64,000 bases of DNA from VFKU01 sp964620045. Lineage in GTDB: Bacteria; Hydrogenedentota; Hydrogenedentia; Hydrogenedentales; GCA-2746185. Under the pieces are notes generated by a model. The model worked only from the letters and a program-made list of their open reading frames with translations, did no database searches and had not been told where the DNA came from. The stretch covers positions 1-64,000 of the forward strand of contig CAZUJL010000024.1 in the NCBI GenBank assembly GCA_964620045.1. The letters run 5' to 3'. Of the stretch, positions 31,534 to 40,079 are shown one piece after another; the first letter of the stretch is position 1; every line of letters starts with the position of its first letter. The position numbers and the translations under genes were made by a program.

Positions 31534-32555
31534 TTGGATTCGGCCCCTACACCTTCCAGGCGCTCCGCAATCCCGAGGCGCTGCTGTTGCTGGTCGCCGT
31601 CGCGTTGCTGCTCGCTGCGGAACTCGGCGCGCGGCCGTCCGGCGTGCTCAGCGTGTCCACCGGCGACGTGCTCCGCGCGATCCGCTCCGGCCGCAAGGAC
31701 GTGTTGCGTCGCCTGCCCGCCATCCTGCGCGCCATCGCGCTCATCTTTTTGGTGATCGCGCTCGCGCGGCCGCTCACCGGCATGCGCCCGCGCGTCGAGA
31801 GCGCGCAGGTGCGCGACATCATGCTCGTCGTCGACGTCTCCGGTTCGATGACGGCTCCGGACTTCGTGGACAACACCGGCGCGCGGCGTGATCGGCTCTA
31901 CGTGACCAAACAGGCCGTGTACGACTTCATCCAGAACCGCAAGGCGCGCCCCGAAGATCGCTACGGCATGGACCGGCTCGGGCTGCTGCTGTTCGCCAGC
32001 TACGCGTGGGTGCAGACGCCGCTGACGCTCGACTATGCGCTCATTGAACACGATCTCACCGGCATCGAGATTGACCAGCGCAACGAAAAACATAACCGCA
32101 CGGCGATCGGGTCCGCCATCGGACTGGCCGTGCACAACCTGCGCGACTCTCCCGCGGAATCGCGCGTGATCGTGCTGCTCACCGACGGCATCAATAACCA
32201 CGGCAACCTCGACCCCTTTACGGCGGCCGAAGTGGCCAAGCAGTATGGCATGCGCGTGTACACCATCGGCGCGGGGTCGGCCCAGCCGCGCTCGGCCGTC
32301 GCGCGCGACAATCCGATCGACGAAGAAACGATGACGCGCGTGTCCGAAATGACCGGCGCAAAGTATTACCGCGCGACGGACTTTGCGTCATTGCAGCAGG
32401 CGTATCAGGAAATCAACGAGCTCGAAACGACGGAAATCGATCTGGGCGAGGCCTATGATTATGACGAGGCCTTCATGCCGTTTTTGGTGACGGGCCTCGC
32501 ATTGATGATGGTCGCGTTGCTGTCGCGGCGCGTGTGGTTTGAGGCCATCCCATGA
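31530..32555 (+). CDS. batA: BatA-type VWA membrane protein
   Basis: A 341-residue protein with two N-terminal membrane helices (about residues 10-30 and 55-80), a VWA domain with the metal site VVDVSGSMTAPDF and later VLLTDGINNHG, and a C-terminal membrane helix (about 310-330). This is the BatA layout: a membrane-anchored VWA domain facing the cytoplasm or periplasm. Bat proteins were named for aerotolerance in Bacteroides; the exact function is unresolved. Both ends overlap neighbours by four bases, so translation is coupled. Confidence 0.92.
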   Translation: MIGFGPYTFQALRNPEALLLLVAVALLLAAELGARPSGVLSVSTGDVLRAIRSGRKDVLRRLPAILRAIALIFLVIALARPLTGMRPRVESAQVRDIMLVVDVSGSMTAPDFVDNTGARRDRLYVTKQAVYDFIQNRKARPEDRYGMDRLGLLLFASYAWVQTPLTLDYALIEHDLTGIEIDQRNEKHNRTAIGSAIGLAVHNLRDSPAESRVIVLLTDGINNHGNLDPFTAAEVAKQYGMRVYTIGAGSAQPRSAVARDNPIDEETMTRVSEMTGAKYYRATDFASLQQAYQEINELETTEIDLGEAYDYDEAFMPFLVTGLALMMVALLSRRVWFEAIP

Positions 32556-33640
32556 ACAACGCCGCTTTCATTTTCCCGTCCGAAGCTGCCTGGCTGTGGC
32601 TCGCGCTCTCCGTGGCCGGGCTCGTGGCCTTATACATGGCGCTCGATTATCTGGAGCGCCGTCGCCGCCGCCGCATCGAGGTCTTCATCGAGCACCGGCT
32701 CGCGCCGCGGCTTGTGGCCGGCGCCGACGCGCGCCAGCGGCGTCCGTTGAACTGGCTCACGCTTGCGGGTTGCGGGTTCCTCGTGCTCGCGCTGCTGCGG
32801 CCGCATTGGGGCGAGGCGCGCGAACAGTCGAGCAAGCGCAGCCACGACGTGCTCGTGCTGCTCGACATCTCCGAGAGCATGCTCGCGCAAACCCCCGCGC
32901 CGAACCGGCTCGAACGCGCCAAGCAGAAGATCGCCGCGCTGACCGACAAAGCCTTCGGCGATCGCTTCGGACTCGTCGCGTTTTCCGGCGCGGCCGAGCT
33001 GATGTGCCCGCTGACACTCGACCACGGCTACTACCGAACCGTGCTGAACGCGGTGAATACCGACTCCATCAGTCTTGAAGGCACCGACATCGCCGAAGCG
33101 CTGACCGTGGCCACCGAGGCCTTCCGCGATCAGGACGCGTCCGAGAAAGACGTAAGCCGCGACAACCGCGCGGTGCTGCTCGTGTCCGACGGCGAGGCGG
33201 TCGAGGGCGACGCCCTCGCGGCGGCAAAAGAACTCTCGAAGTTGGCGCACATCTTCGTGATCGGCGTCGGCGATCCGAGTGGCACGATGGTCGAATTCAC
33301 GAACCGTTTTGTCCGCGGCAACGCCGGACCCGAGACGCATCTTTCCGTGCTCGACGAACGCTCGCTCGAATCCATCGCGATGGAAGGCGACGGCGGCTAC
33401 ATGCGATCGACGCCGAATAACAAAGACATCGACGCGGTCTACGGACTGATTCAGAACCTGTTCGCGCGCGGCGTGGACAGCGACATTCAGGATCGTTTGC
33501 AGAACCGCTACCAGTGGCCGCTCGCGGCGGCCATCGTGTGCTTCATCGGCGAGGGCGTGTGGCTCGTGCTGCTGCCGTGGCTCGGCCGGCGCCGCGACGC
33601 GCGCAACGCGGCGGCGGGGGAGGGCGTCGAGTATGCGTAA
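32552..33640 (+). CDS. batB: BatB-type VWA membrane protein
   Basis: A 362-residue VWA protein with N-terminal membrane helices (about residues 10-28 and 63-78), the metal site LLDISESMLAQTP (DxSxS kept as DISES), RFGLVAFSGAAELMCPLTLD, VLLVSDGEAVEGD and a C-terminal membrane helix (about 320-342). It is a paralogue of the batA product and probably forms a complex with it. It shares four bases with batA and eight with the following TPR gene. Confidence 0.92.
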   Translation: MNNAAFIFPSEAAWLWLALSVAGLVALYMALDYLERRRRRRIEVFIEHRLAPRLVAGADARQRRPLNWLTLAGCGFLVLALLRPHWGEAREQSSKRSHDVLVLLDISESMLAQTPAPNRLERAKQKIAALTDKAFGDRFGLVAFSGAAELMCPLTLDHGYYRTVLNAVNTDSISLEGTDIAEALTVATEAFRDQDASEKDVSRDNRAVLLVSDGEAVEGDALAAAKELSKLAHIFVIGVGDPSGTMVEFTNRFVRGNAGPETHLSVLDERSLESIAMEGDGGYMRSTPNNKDIDAVYGLIQNLFARGVDSDIQDRLQNRYQWPLAAAIVCFIGEGVWLVLLPWLGRRRDARNAAAGEGVEYA

Positions 33641-34457
33641 ACGCCTGATCCTGCCGATGCTGATGCTCTGCGTGGCGGCTTATGCCGAGGACTTCGGTCC
33701 GCGCTTCGAAAAAGGATACAGCCAGTTGCGCAACGGCGATCCCGAGGCCGCGCTCGCGTCGTTCAACGAACTGCTCACCGAAACGCCGGACTCCGATCTC
33801 GTGCGCTATAGCATCGCGGCCGCGGAGTATGCGAAGGGCGTGAAGGATCTCGAAGCGGGCGGCGCCGAGGCGGGCATGCAAGGGTTGACCAAAGCCAAAT
33901 CCGATTTCGACGCGCTCTCCGGCGCGATGACACCGTTTGTGGTCCGCGAGTCCGGATTCGGCGCGGCGAACGCGTCCGCGCAGATCGCCAAGCACTACAA
34001 CGAACAGGAACAGTACAAGGAGCGTGTCGAGGCGCTGCAGACGGCGGTGGCCGGCTACGAGGGCGTGCTCGATCAGTACCCCGATCACAAGGCCGCCGCG
34101 CGCAATCTGAACCATACACGGTATCTGCTCAAGAAGATGCTGCAGAATCCGCCCGAGAACCAGGACAAATCGAAGGACGAAGGCAACGATCCGGGCGAGA
34201 ACGGCGAGCAGGATCAGGAGCAACAGAAGGGCGACCAGCCGCAGGACCAGCAGCCCGAAGATCAGCAGGGCGATCAGGATCAGGACCAGCAGGAAGACGG
34301 CCAGCCGCAGGACCAGAAGAGCGTGGGCAAGAAGACCGACGACAACGCCAACATCGAGGCAATTCTGGACAGCCTCGAAGACAAGAATCGGGAAGAACAG
34401 AAAAATCTGCGCAAGGCGAAGGGTGCGCCGAAGGTGGTGAACGGGAAATGGTGGTAA
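33633..34457 (+). CDS. batC: BatC-type TPR protein with Q/D/E-rich tail
   Basis: A 274-residue exported protein. It has a signal peptide (about residues 1-18), TPR-like helices (GYSQLRNGDPEAALASFNEL near 27-46 and ALQTAVAGYEGVLDQYPDHK near 135-154), then about 75 residues of low-complexity sequence in which Q, D, E, G and P alternate (for example GDQPQDQQPEDQQGDQDQDQ), and a C-terminal helical segment ending VNGKWW. BatC proteins are typically small TPR proteins with an acidic tail. It overlaps both neighbours. Confidence 0.85.
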   Translation: MRKRLILPMLMLCVAAYAEDFGPRFEKGYSQLRNGDPEAALASFNELLTETPDSDLVRYSIAAAEYAKGVKDLEAGGAEAGMQGLTKAKSDFDALSGAMTPFVVRESGFGAANASAQIAKHYNEQEQYKERVEALQTAVAGYEGVLDQYPDHKAAARNLNHTRYLLKKMLQNPPENQDKSKDEGNDPGENGEQDQEQQKGDQPQDQQPEDQQGDQDQDQQEDGQPQDQKSVGKKTDDNANIEAILDSLEDKNREEQKNLRKAKGAPKVVNGKWW

Positions 34458-36565
34458 GCCGTCTTCTCATCGCCGCGGTGTGTCTATGCGTTCCGATGCT
34501 CGCGTCGGCGCAGGACGCCGTGCTCAAGGCGTATGTGCCGAACGCCGAAATCGTGCAGGACCAGGCGTTCTGGCTCGTCATCGAAGCGGCAGGCGCGACG
34601 GTCGAATTCGACACCCTGCCCGAGTGTGACGGCGTCGTGATCAATACCGCCATGCCGCAGCAGACCACGCACATCGCCATGGGCGGCGGCGTGCAGCAGC
34701 AACAGGTGCGCATTTCCTTCCCGGCCTACGCGATTCGCGAGGGCAAGGTAACCATTCCGCCGATTCGCGCGACGATCAACGGCAAAGCGATCCAGACCGA
34801 AGCGATCGTGCTCGAGGCAAAGGCCGCGCCGCCGGGTTCCACCGCGGAAGCCAACGCGCGCGCGTGGGTGGACGAGCCGACGGTGTCCGTCGGGCAGCCG
34901 TTCTGGATAAACGTCGAAGCGCGCGGCATCCAGATCGAGTTGCCGGAGATGATCGAAGTGGACGGGCTCGATATCGATCCCGTGAACCTGCGGCGGTCGT
35001 TGCAGCAGAACCAGGAAGGCCAGGTGGCCACCGCCAAGCGCGGTTACCTCGCGGTGGCGCGGCGCGCAGGCCCGATCACGGTGCCGCCGATCGAAGTGAA
35101 AGTCACCGGGCGCGTGGTCAAAACGAACCCGATCGAACTGAATGCTTCCGCGATCCGCACGGCGCAACAGCCGCCCACCGCCGAAGGCACGGCCTCCGAA
35201 CAACAGCTCACGCCCGACGACCTCGTGTTCATTCGCATGGACACAGACAAGAAAACCGCGTACCAGGGCGAACCCATCGTGCTCACGATGCAGTTGTGGC
35301 GCATTCAGAACCGGCGCGTCACCGCGGGGCCGTACCGCGGTTCGCTGATCACGGGCCCCACGACCGAAGGCTTCTTCACGCGCGATCTGGAAACCTCGAA
35401 CTACGACAAACCGAATGGCCCGTGGTTGTACGACGTGACCGAGACGCGCCGCCTGTTGTACCCAACGCGCACCGGCACGTTACGCGTCGGCACGTGGCAC
35501 TGGGAAGGCATCGCGCTGATCAATCGCCAGAGTGTTACCTCGCGCGATCGCCTGAGCTACAAATTCGACGCGGGCCCGATCGACATCACCGTTCAGCCAT
35601 TGCCCGAGGCGCCCGCCGGATTCACGGGGGCCGTCGGCGAATTTCAGGCCTCGGGTGAGCTCGCCGGTGGCGTCGTCACGCAGGGGATTCCGGTGGTTCT
35701 GAAAGTGCGCGTGGAAGGCTTCGGCAATCCCGATGCCATCGGCGATCCGGTCCTTCCTGAACTCGCTTGGGCCAGCCTGCGCGATCCGGATCGGCGCATC
35801 GAAACGGCCGTGGTGCCTGGAAACGACCAGCCGCGCATCGCCAAAGAATTTACTTTCTCCATTACCCCGTTGCAGCCCGGCCGCGGAGAAATTCCCGCGT
35901 TCCCATTCGTGCATTTCGATCCCGCACAGGGCAAGTATCAAACGACGATGCTCGGGCCGTTTACGCTCGACGTCGTTCCTTCCGGCGAAGGGAATGGCTC
36001 GCGCCTGATCGCATCGCCCGAAGTTCCCGTTGCGTCGAAACCGGTGGAAATCCTCGCGGAAGATATCGGCGCGCTGATGGAACGTCCCACGCCGCTGGTG
36101 CCCGATCGCGGCGAACAGCGTCCGCTGTGGGTGCTGGCATTCCTCGTGCCGGCGCTGGCTTATGCCGGCGTGCGCATCGCGGTGGGCAAGAAACAGCGCG
36201 CCGCCGCGAACATTGGCTGGGCGCGGTCCCGTGGAGCGCGAACGTCGGGACTGAAGCGCCTGCGCGGCGTGATGGAAGCGCCCGATCCGGCGGAGGCGCT
36301 GTCGCACGCGGTGGTGGCCTATGTTTCCGATGCGCTGAACCTGGGCGAGACCGGAATGACCTCGAGCGATATAAAGACGGCGATGGAGCGTTCGCGCATT
36401 CCGGCGGACATCGTCGATCGCACGGTGCAGATTTTGCGCGCCTGCGAACGCGCGCGCTACGGGTCGCAGCGGCTGAGCCGCGACGAAGTCGGCGCGCTCC
36501 TGAGCGGCGCGGAGACTTGCATGAACGCGCTCGACACGCACACGAACGGGGGGAAACGGATGTGA
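34448..36565 (+). CDS. batD: BatD family protein (oxygen tolerance)
   Basis: A 705-residue exported protein with a signal peptide (to about residue 20), several Ig-like beta domains (for example AYVPNAEIVQDQAFWLVIEA, TAYQGEPIVLTMQLWRIQNR and VVTQGIPVVLKVRVEGFGNP), one membrane helix near residue 560 and a cytoplasmic helical tail resembling the other BatD-like proteins of this operon. This is the standard BatD layout. The start GTG/ATG region overlaps the batC 3' end by ten bases; the frame's ATG 34448 is used. Its stop overlaps the next GTG. Confidence 0.9.
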   Translation: MVVSRLLIAAVCLCVPMLASAQDAVLKAYVPNAEIVQDQAFWLVIEAAGATVEFDTLPECDGVVINTAMPQQTTHIAMGGGVQQQQVRISFPAYAIREGKVTIPPIRATINGKAIQTEAIVLEAKAAPPGSTAEANARAWVDEPTVSVGQPFWINVEARGIQIELPEMIEVDGLDIDPVNLRRSLQQNQEGQVATAKRGYLAVARRAGPITVPPIEVKVTGRVVKTNPIELNASAIRTAQQPPTAEGTASEQQLTPDDLVFIRMDTDKKTAYQGEPIVLTMQLWRIQNRRVTAGPYRGSLITGPTTEGFFTRDLETSNYDKPNGPWLYDVTETRRLLYPTRTGTLRVGTWHWEGIALINRQSVTSRDRLSYKFDAGPIDITVQPLPEAPAGFTGAVGEFQASGELAGGVVTQGIPVVLKVRVEGFGNPDAIGDPVLPELAWASLRDPDRRIETAVVPGNDQPRIAKEFTFSITPLQPGRGEIPAFPFVHFDPAQGKYQTTMLGPFTLDVVPSGEGNGSRLIASPEVPVASKPVEILAEDIGALMERPTPLVPDRGEQRPLWVLAFLVPALAYAGVRIAVGKKQRAAANIGWARSRGARTSGLKRLRGVMEAPDPAEALSHAVVAYVSDALNLGETGMTSSDIKTAMERSRIPADIVDRTVQILRACERARYGSQRLSRDEVGALLSGAETCMNALDTHTNGGKRM

Positions 36566-37380
36566 GTGTGTGCGCGATTGTATTTACCGTGTTCGCCGCG
36601 ACGGCCTACGAGCAGGTGTGGGACGAAGGCGTCACCGCGTATCAGGATCGGAATTTCCCCGCCGCCATCGAAGCCTTCGAGCGGCTGGTGGACGAAGGCG
36701 TCGCACAGGAAGAACTTTTCTACAATTTGGGCAACGCCTACTACCGAAATGGACAACTTGCGCCCGCGATTGCGAATTACGAACGCGCATGGCAGATCGA
36801 CCCGGGCGTGGAAGCCGTGGCGGAGAACCTGCGCCGCGCCATCGGGCAGACCGAGCGCGCACTGGGCCGGCCCGCGCCGCCCGCGTGGGAGGAGGCGCTG
36901 TTTTTCTGGCACAGCGCCCAGGCCGCGCGCGACGGTCTCATTGTTGCCGCGATCGCGTGGGTGATCGGCTGGGCATTGCTGATCGTGCGCGCCGTCCGGC
37001 CGTGGCCGTACCTTCGGCCCGCCGCCCTGATCGCGCTGCTCGTGGCCGCCGTTTTCGGCGCGTCGTGGTGGATCAAGGTGCATCCGCCGATGCTTGCCGT
37101 GGCCGCGAGTGAACGTGTGCCCGTGCGGTATGGCAAGGGAGACAACGAGACGATTCGGTTCGAGTTGTACGAAGGCGATCGCGTTCGCGTGGAGCAACGC
37201 CGCGACGGTTGGGCGCGCGTCCGCACGGCGGACGGCGAACGCGGCTGGGCCGAAGAGACGCAATTGTATTTTATCGGGCCGCCCTATAAATCGTATGCCG
37301 CGCATCGTGTGAAGAATGCGTCCGGCACGGAAATTGCCTCTATCGGGTACACTGGTGGGGACCCGGAGGATCGTCCGTGA
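36562..37380 (+). CDS. batE: BatE-type TPR protein with SH3-like domain
   Basis: About 272 residues from GTG 36562, which overlaps the batD stop and has a GGGGGAAA ribosome binding site. It has an N-terminal hydrophobic segment, TPR units (VWDEGVTAYQDRNFPAAIEA and ELFYNLGNAYYRNGQLAPAI, about residues 20-75), two membrane helices (about 125-145 and 153-170), and a C-terminal SH3b-like domain (PVRYGKGDNETIRFELYEGD through RGWAEETQLYFI). TPR plus SH3 is the BatE layout. A much longer frame reaching back into batD is a shadow. It overlaps glnD by four bases. Confidence 0.88.
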   Translation: MSVCAIVFTVFAATAYEQVWDEGVTAYQDRNFPAAIEAFERLVDEGVAQEELFYNLGNAYYRNGQLAPAIANYERAWQIDPGVEAVAENLRRAIGQTERALGRPAPPAWEEALFFWHSAQAARDGLIVAAIAWVIGWALLIVRAVRPWPYLRPAALIALLVAAVFGASWWIKVHPPMLAVAASERVPVRYGKGDNETIRFELYEGDRVRVEQRRDGWARVRTADGERGWAEETQLYFIGPPYKSYAAHRVKNASGTEIASIGYTGGDPEDRP

Positions 37381-40079
37381 GTGTTCCGATATTTCCCGAT
37401 TTGGTGACTATGGCGCGCGAAAACCCAATGGGTTTCCGCACGTTCTCGCGGGAAAGCTGCGTGGCCTCGGCGAAACAATACGTCTCCGAGGGCCGTGCCG
37501 CGCTGCAATCCCGTCACCGGGCGGGCGAATCGGGCGGCGCCATTGTGCGCCGGATGACCGATCTGGCGGACGAGGTCGTGCTCGGCGTGTTCGAGTTCGC
37601 GCTGGCCAATGTGGGCCGGGCGGACCGCGTGCGCGAGCACGTGACCCTGGTCGCGCAGGGCGGCTATGGCCGCTGCGAGTTGAATCCCTTTTCCGATCTG
37701 GATATCGGCCTGCTGTATCCGACGCTGCGGAAGGGCCTGATCGATAACGTTACGCACTATTTGGTTCCATTTTTGTGGGACCTTGGCTGGGAAAACTCCT
37801 TCGTGCAGCGCACTGTCCGCGAGGCGGTGGCCTTGTGCGAGTCCGACAACCGCGTGTACACCGGTTATCTTCATGCGCGCTGCCTGATGGGCGACGAAGG
37901 CTTATACGGCGAACTGCGGTATCGCATTGGCGAGCTCGGCCCGCGCGATCGTCCGGAAGCCTTCGGCGAAATCGAGCGCCTGGCCGTCGCCGGTCCGCAG
38001 GCGGGTCCGCGCGAGGCTCTCTATGCCCGCGAGCCGAACGTGAAAGACGGCGCCGGCGGATTGCGCGAGTATCACCAGGCGCTGTGGTTGATGGCGGCGC
38101 ATTTCGGCGCGCGCACGCTCGAAGAAGCGGCGGGCCAGGGCATCCTCTCCGAGGACCAGTTACTCGAATTCAGCCAGGCGATCGATTTCCTGTGGCGCGT
38201 GCGCAACGAGTTGCACTTCCAGACCGGGAAGCGCGAAGACAACCTCACGTTCCGCTACGAAGAGACGGTCGCCGTGGCGCTGGGCTACACGACACCCGAC
38301 GAACGCGAGACCGCGCGTTTCATGCAGGACTACTACGCGTCGGCCCGTTCCATGCAGGCGCTGCGCTTTCTCGTCGGCCGCGCGATCCGGTCGCAGGGCC
38401 GATTGAAGCCGGCCGCCGCGCCCGCGCCGGGCCACGAAGTGACGATCACCAACGGCGCGCTCGAAGCCGGGCTCGCCGACCCGCACTGGTACGAAGAAAA
38501 TCCCACACGCCTGATGTCGGTGTTTTGGGAAAGCAGCCGGCATGGATTGCCACTGACTTCCGCGACAGTCGATCAGATCGCGGCAAACGCGCACCTCATC
38601 AGCGAAAGTTTCCAGTCCGACGATCTTGTGCGAAAGTTTTTCATTGCATTGTGTGGCCGTGCGGATACCGCGGGGCTCGCGTTGCGCCAGGCGGCGCACT
38701 CGGGCGTGCTGGGCCGTTACCTGCCGGAATTTGCCGCCATCCACGGCATCGTGCGCTACGAAGACTTCCACCATTATCCCGTCGACGAGCACACACTGCA
38801 GACCATTGAGGCGCTCGAACGCATCGGCACGATGGAAGGGCCGGTCGGCAGTTTCCTGAAGTCCGCGCTCGAACACTTGTCCGATCCGTACATTCTCGTG
38901 ATGGCGCTGCTGTTGCACGATCTCGGCAAGGCCAAGGGCGAGGAACACACCGAAGAAGGCATGCAGCTCGCCCGGCAGATCGGCCAGCGCATCGGCCTGC
39001 CCGAGGAAGACACGGAGCGCATTGCATTCCTCGTGAAGCATCATTTGTTGATGACGCACATCGCGCTGTACCGCGATGTCGATGATCCGGACATTGTCGA
39101 GGCCTTCGCGCGCACGATGAAATCCGAACAGCGCCTGCGCGCGCTGTTGCTGATGTCCTACGCGGACCTCTCCGCGGTTGGGCCGGGCGTGTGGACGGAA
39201 TGGAAGGGCGCGCTGCTGCTGAAGTTGTACCTCCGCGCGGAGCGGGTGCTCACCGGCCAGTCCGAAACGGCCGACGAAGCGTTTTGGGATCAGCCGCGCG
39301 TGCGGCATATCGAAGAAATCACCGGCGCCGATCTGGCCCCGCGCGTGGCCGAGCACGTGAAGGACATGGGCGCGCACTATCTGCTGGCGTATCCGCCGGC
39401 CGCGATCGCGCGGCACGTGGCCTGTGTGGCCGAAGCGGAAGCGAAGGGCCTCGCGGTCCAGATTACGACCAGCGAAGACACGCGCACGACGGACGTCGTT
39501 GTGAGCACGCGCGACCATCTTGGCTTGTTCGAAGAAGTGACCGGCTGTTTTGTGTCGCAGTTCGTCGACGTTCAGGAAGCCAACCTGTTCACGCGCAGCA
39601 CGGGGATCGCGCTTGATGTGTTTCGCGTGTCGAGCGCCAAGCGCGGCGGGCCGCTCACCGAAGGCGAGATTGGGCAGTTGGCCAAGGTGCTCACCGCCGT
39701 GCTCTCGCGCGAAAAACAGGTGGAGTCGTTCATCGAACAGAGCCGGCGCCGCGTGTTCGCGCTGCTGCATCCTCCCGCGCCGGTGCGCACGGAGGTTCGC
39801 TTCGACAACATGGCCTCGCGCCGGTTCACCGTCATCGACATCATGACCGGCGACCGCACGGGCCTGCTGTATGATATTTCCAAAGCGCTGCGCGAGCGCG
39901 GGGTCGACATTTCCAGCGCGCGCATCGTGACCGACGCGCGGCGCGTGCGCGATTCGTTCTACATCTCACGCGAAGGCAACAAAATCGAAGATTCGGCGGA
40001 ACTGGCCACGATCGAGGAAGCGCTGCGCAGCGCCATCCTCGGCCGGCCGGTGGCCGCCGTCAAGGGAGGTGCCGCATGA
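37377..40079 (+). CDS. glnD: Bifunctional PII uridylyltransferase/uridylyl-removing enzyme
   Basis: A 900-residue GlnD from GTG 37377 with GGAGG seven bases upstream. The nucleotidyltransferase site GGYGRCELNPFSDLDIGLLY lies near residues 97-116. The HD domain has FHHYPVDEHTLQTIEALERI and LLLHDLGKAKGEEHTEEG near 460-530. Two ACT domains (DVVVSTRDHLGLFEEVTGCF and FTVIDIMTGDRTGLLYDISK) end the protein and sense glutamine. GlnD modifies PII according to nitrogen status. The coupling to the Bat operon by overlapping codons is unusual, since no PII or glutamine synthetase gene is nearby. Confidence 0.96.
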   Translation: MSVPIFPDLVTMARENPMGFRTFSRESCVASAKQYVSEGRAALQSRHRAGESGGAIVRRMTDLADEVVLGVFEFALANVGRADRVREHVTLVAQGGYGRCELNPFSDLDIGLLYPTLRKGLIDNVTHYLVPFLWDLGWENSFVQRTVREAVALCESDNRVYTGYLHARCLMGDEGLYGELRYRIGELGPRDRPEAFGEIERLAVAGPQAGPREALYAREPNVKDGAGGLREYHQALWLMAAHFGARTLEEAAGQGILSEDQLLEFSQAIDFLWRVRNELHFQTGKREDNLTFRYEETVAVALGYTTPDERETARFMQDYYASARSMQALRFLVGRAIRSQGRLKPAAAPAPGHEVTITNGALEAGLADPHWYEENPTRLMSVFWESSRHGLPLTSATVDQIAANAHLISESFQSDDLVRKFFIALCGRADTAGLALRQAAHSGVLGRYLPEFAAIHGIVRYEDFHHYPVDEHTLQTIEALERIGTMEGPVGSFLKSALEHLSDPYILVMALLLHDLGKAKGEEHTEEGMQLARQIGQRIGLPEEDTERIAFLVKHHLLMTHIALYRDVDDPDIVEAFARTMKSEQRLRALLLMSYADLSAVGPGVWTEWKGALLLKLYLRAERVLTGQSETADEAFWDQPRVRHIEEITGADLAPRVAEHVKDMGAHYLLAYPPAAIARHVACVAEAEAKGLAVQITTSEDTRTTDVVVSTRDHLGLFEEVTGCFVSQFVDVQEANLFTRSTGIALDVFRVSSAKRGGPLTEGEIGQLAKVLTAVLSREKQVESFIEQSRRRVFALLHPPAPVRTEVRFDNMASRRFTVIDIMTGDRTGLLYDISKALRERGVDISSARIVTDARRVRDSFYISREGNKIEDSAELATIEEALRSAILGRPVAAVKGGAA

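Noticed and set aside
38160..39770. A 536-codon open frame opposite glnD
   Set aside because: Shadow of a certain gene; no ribosome binding site and no recognisable domain.
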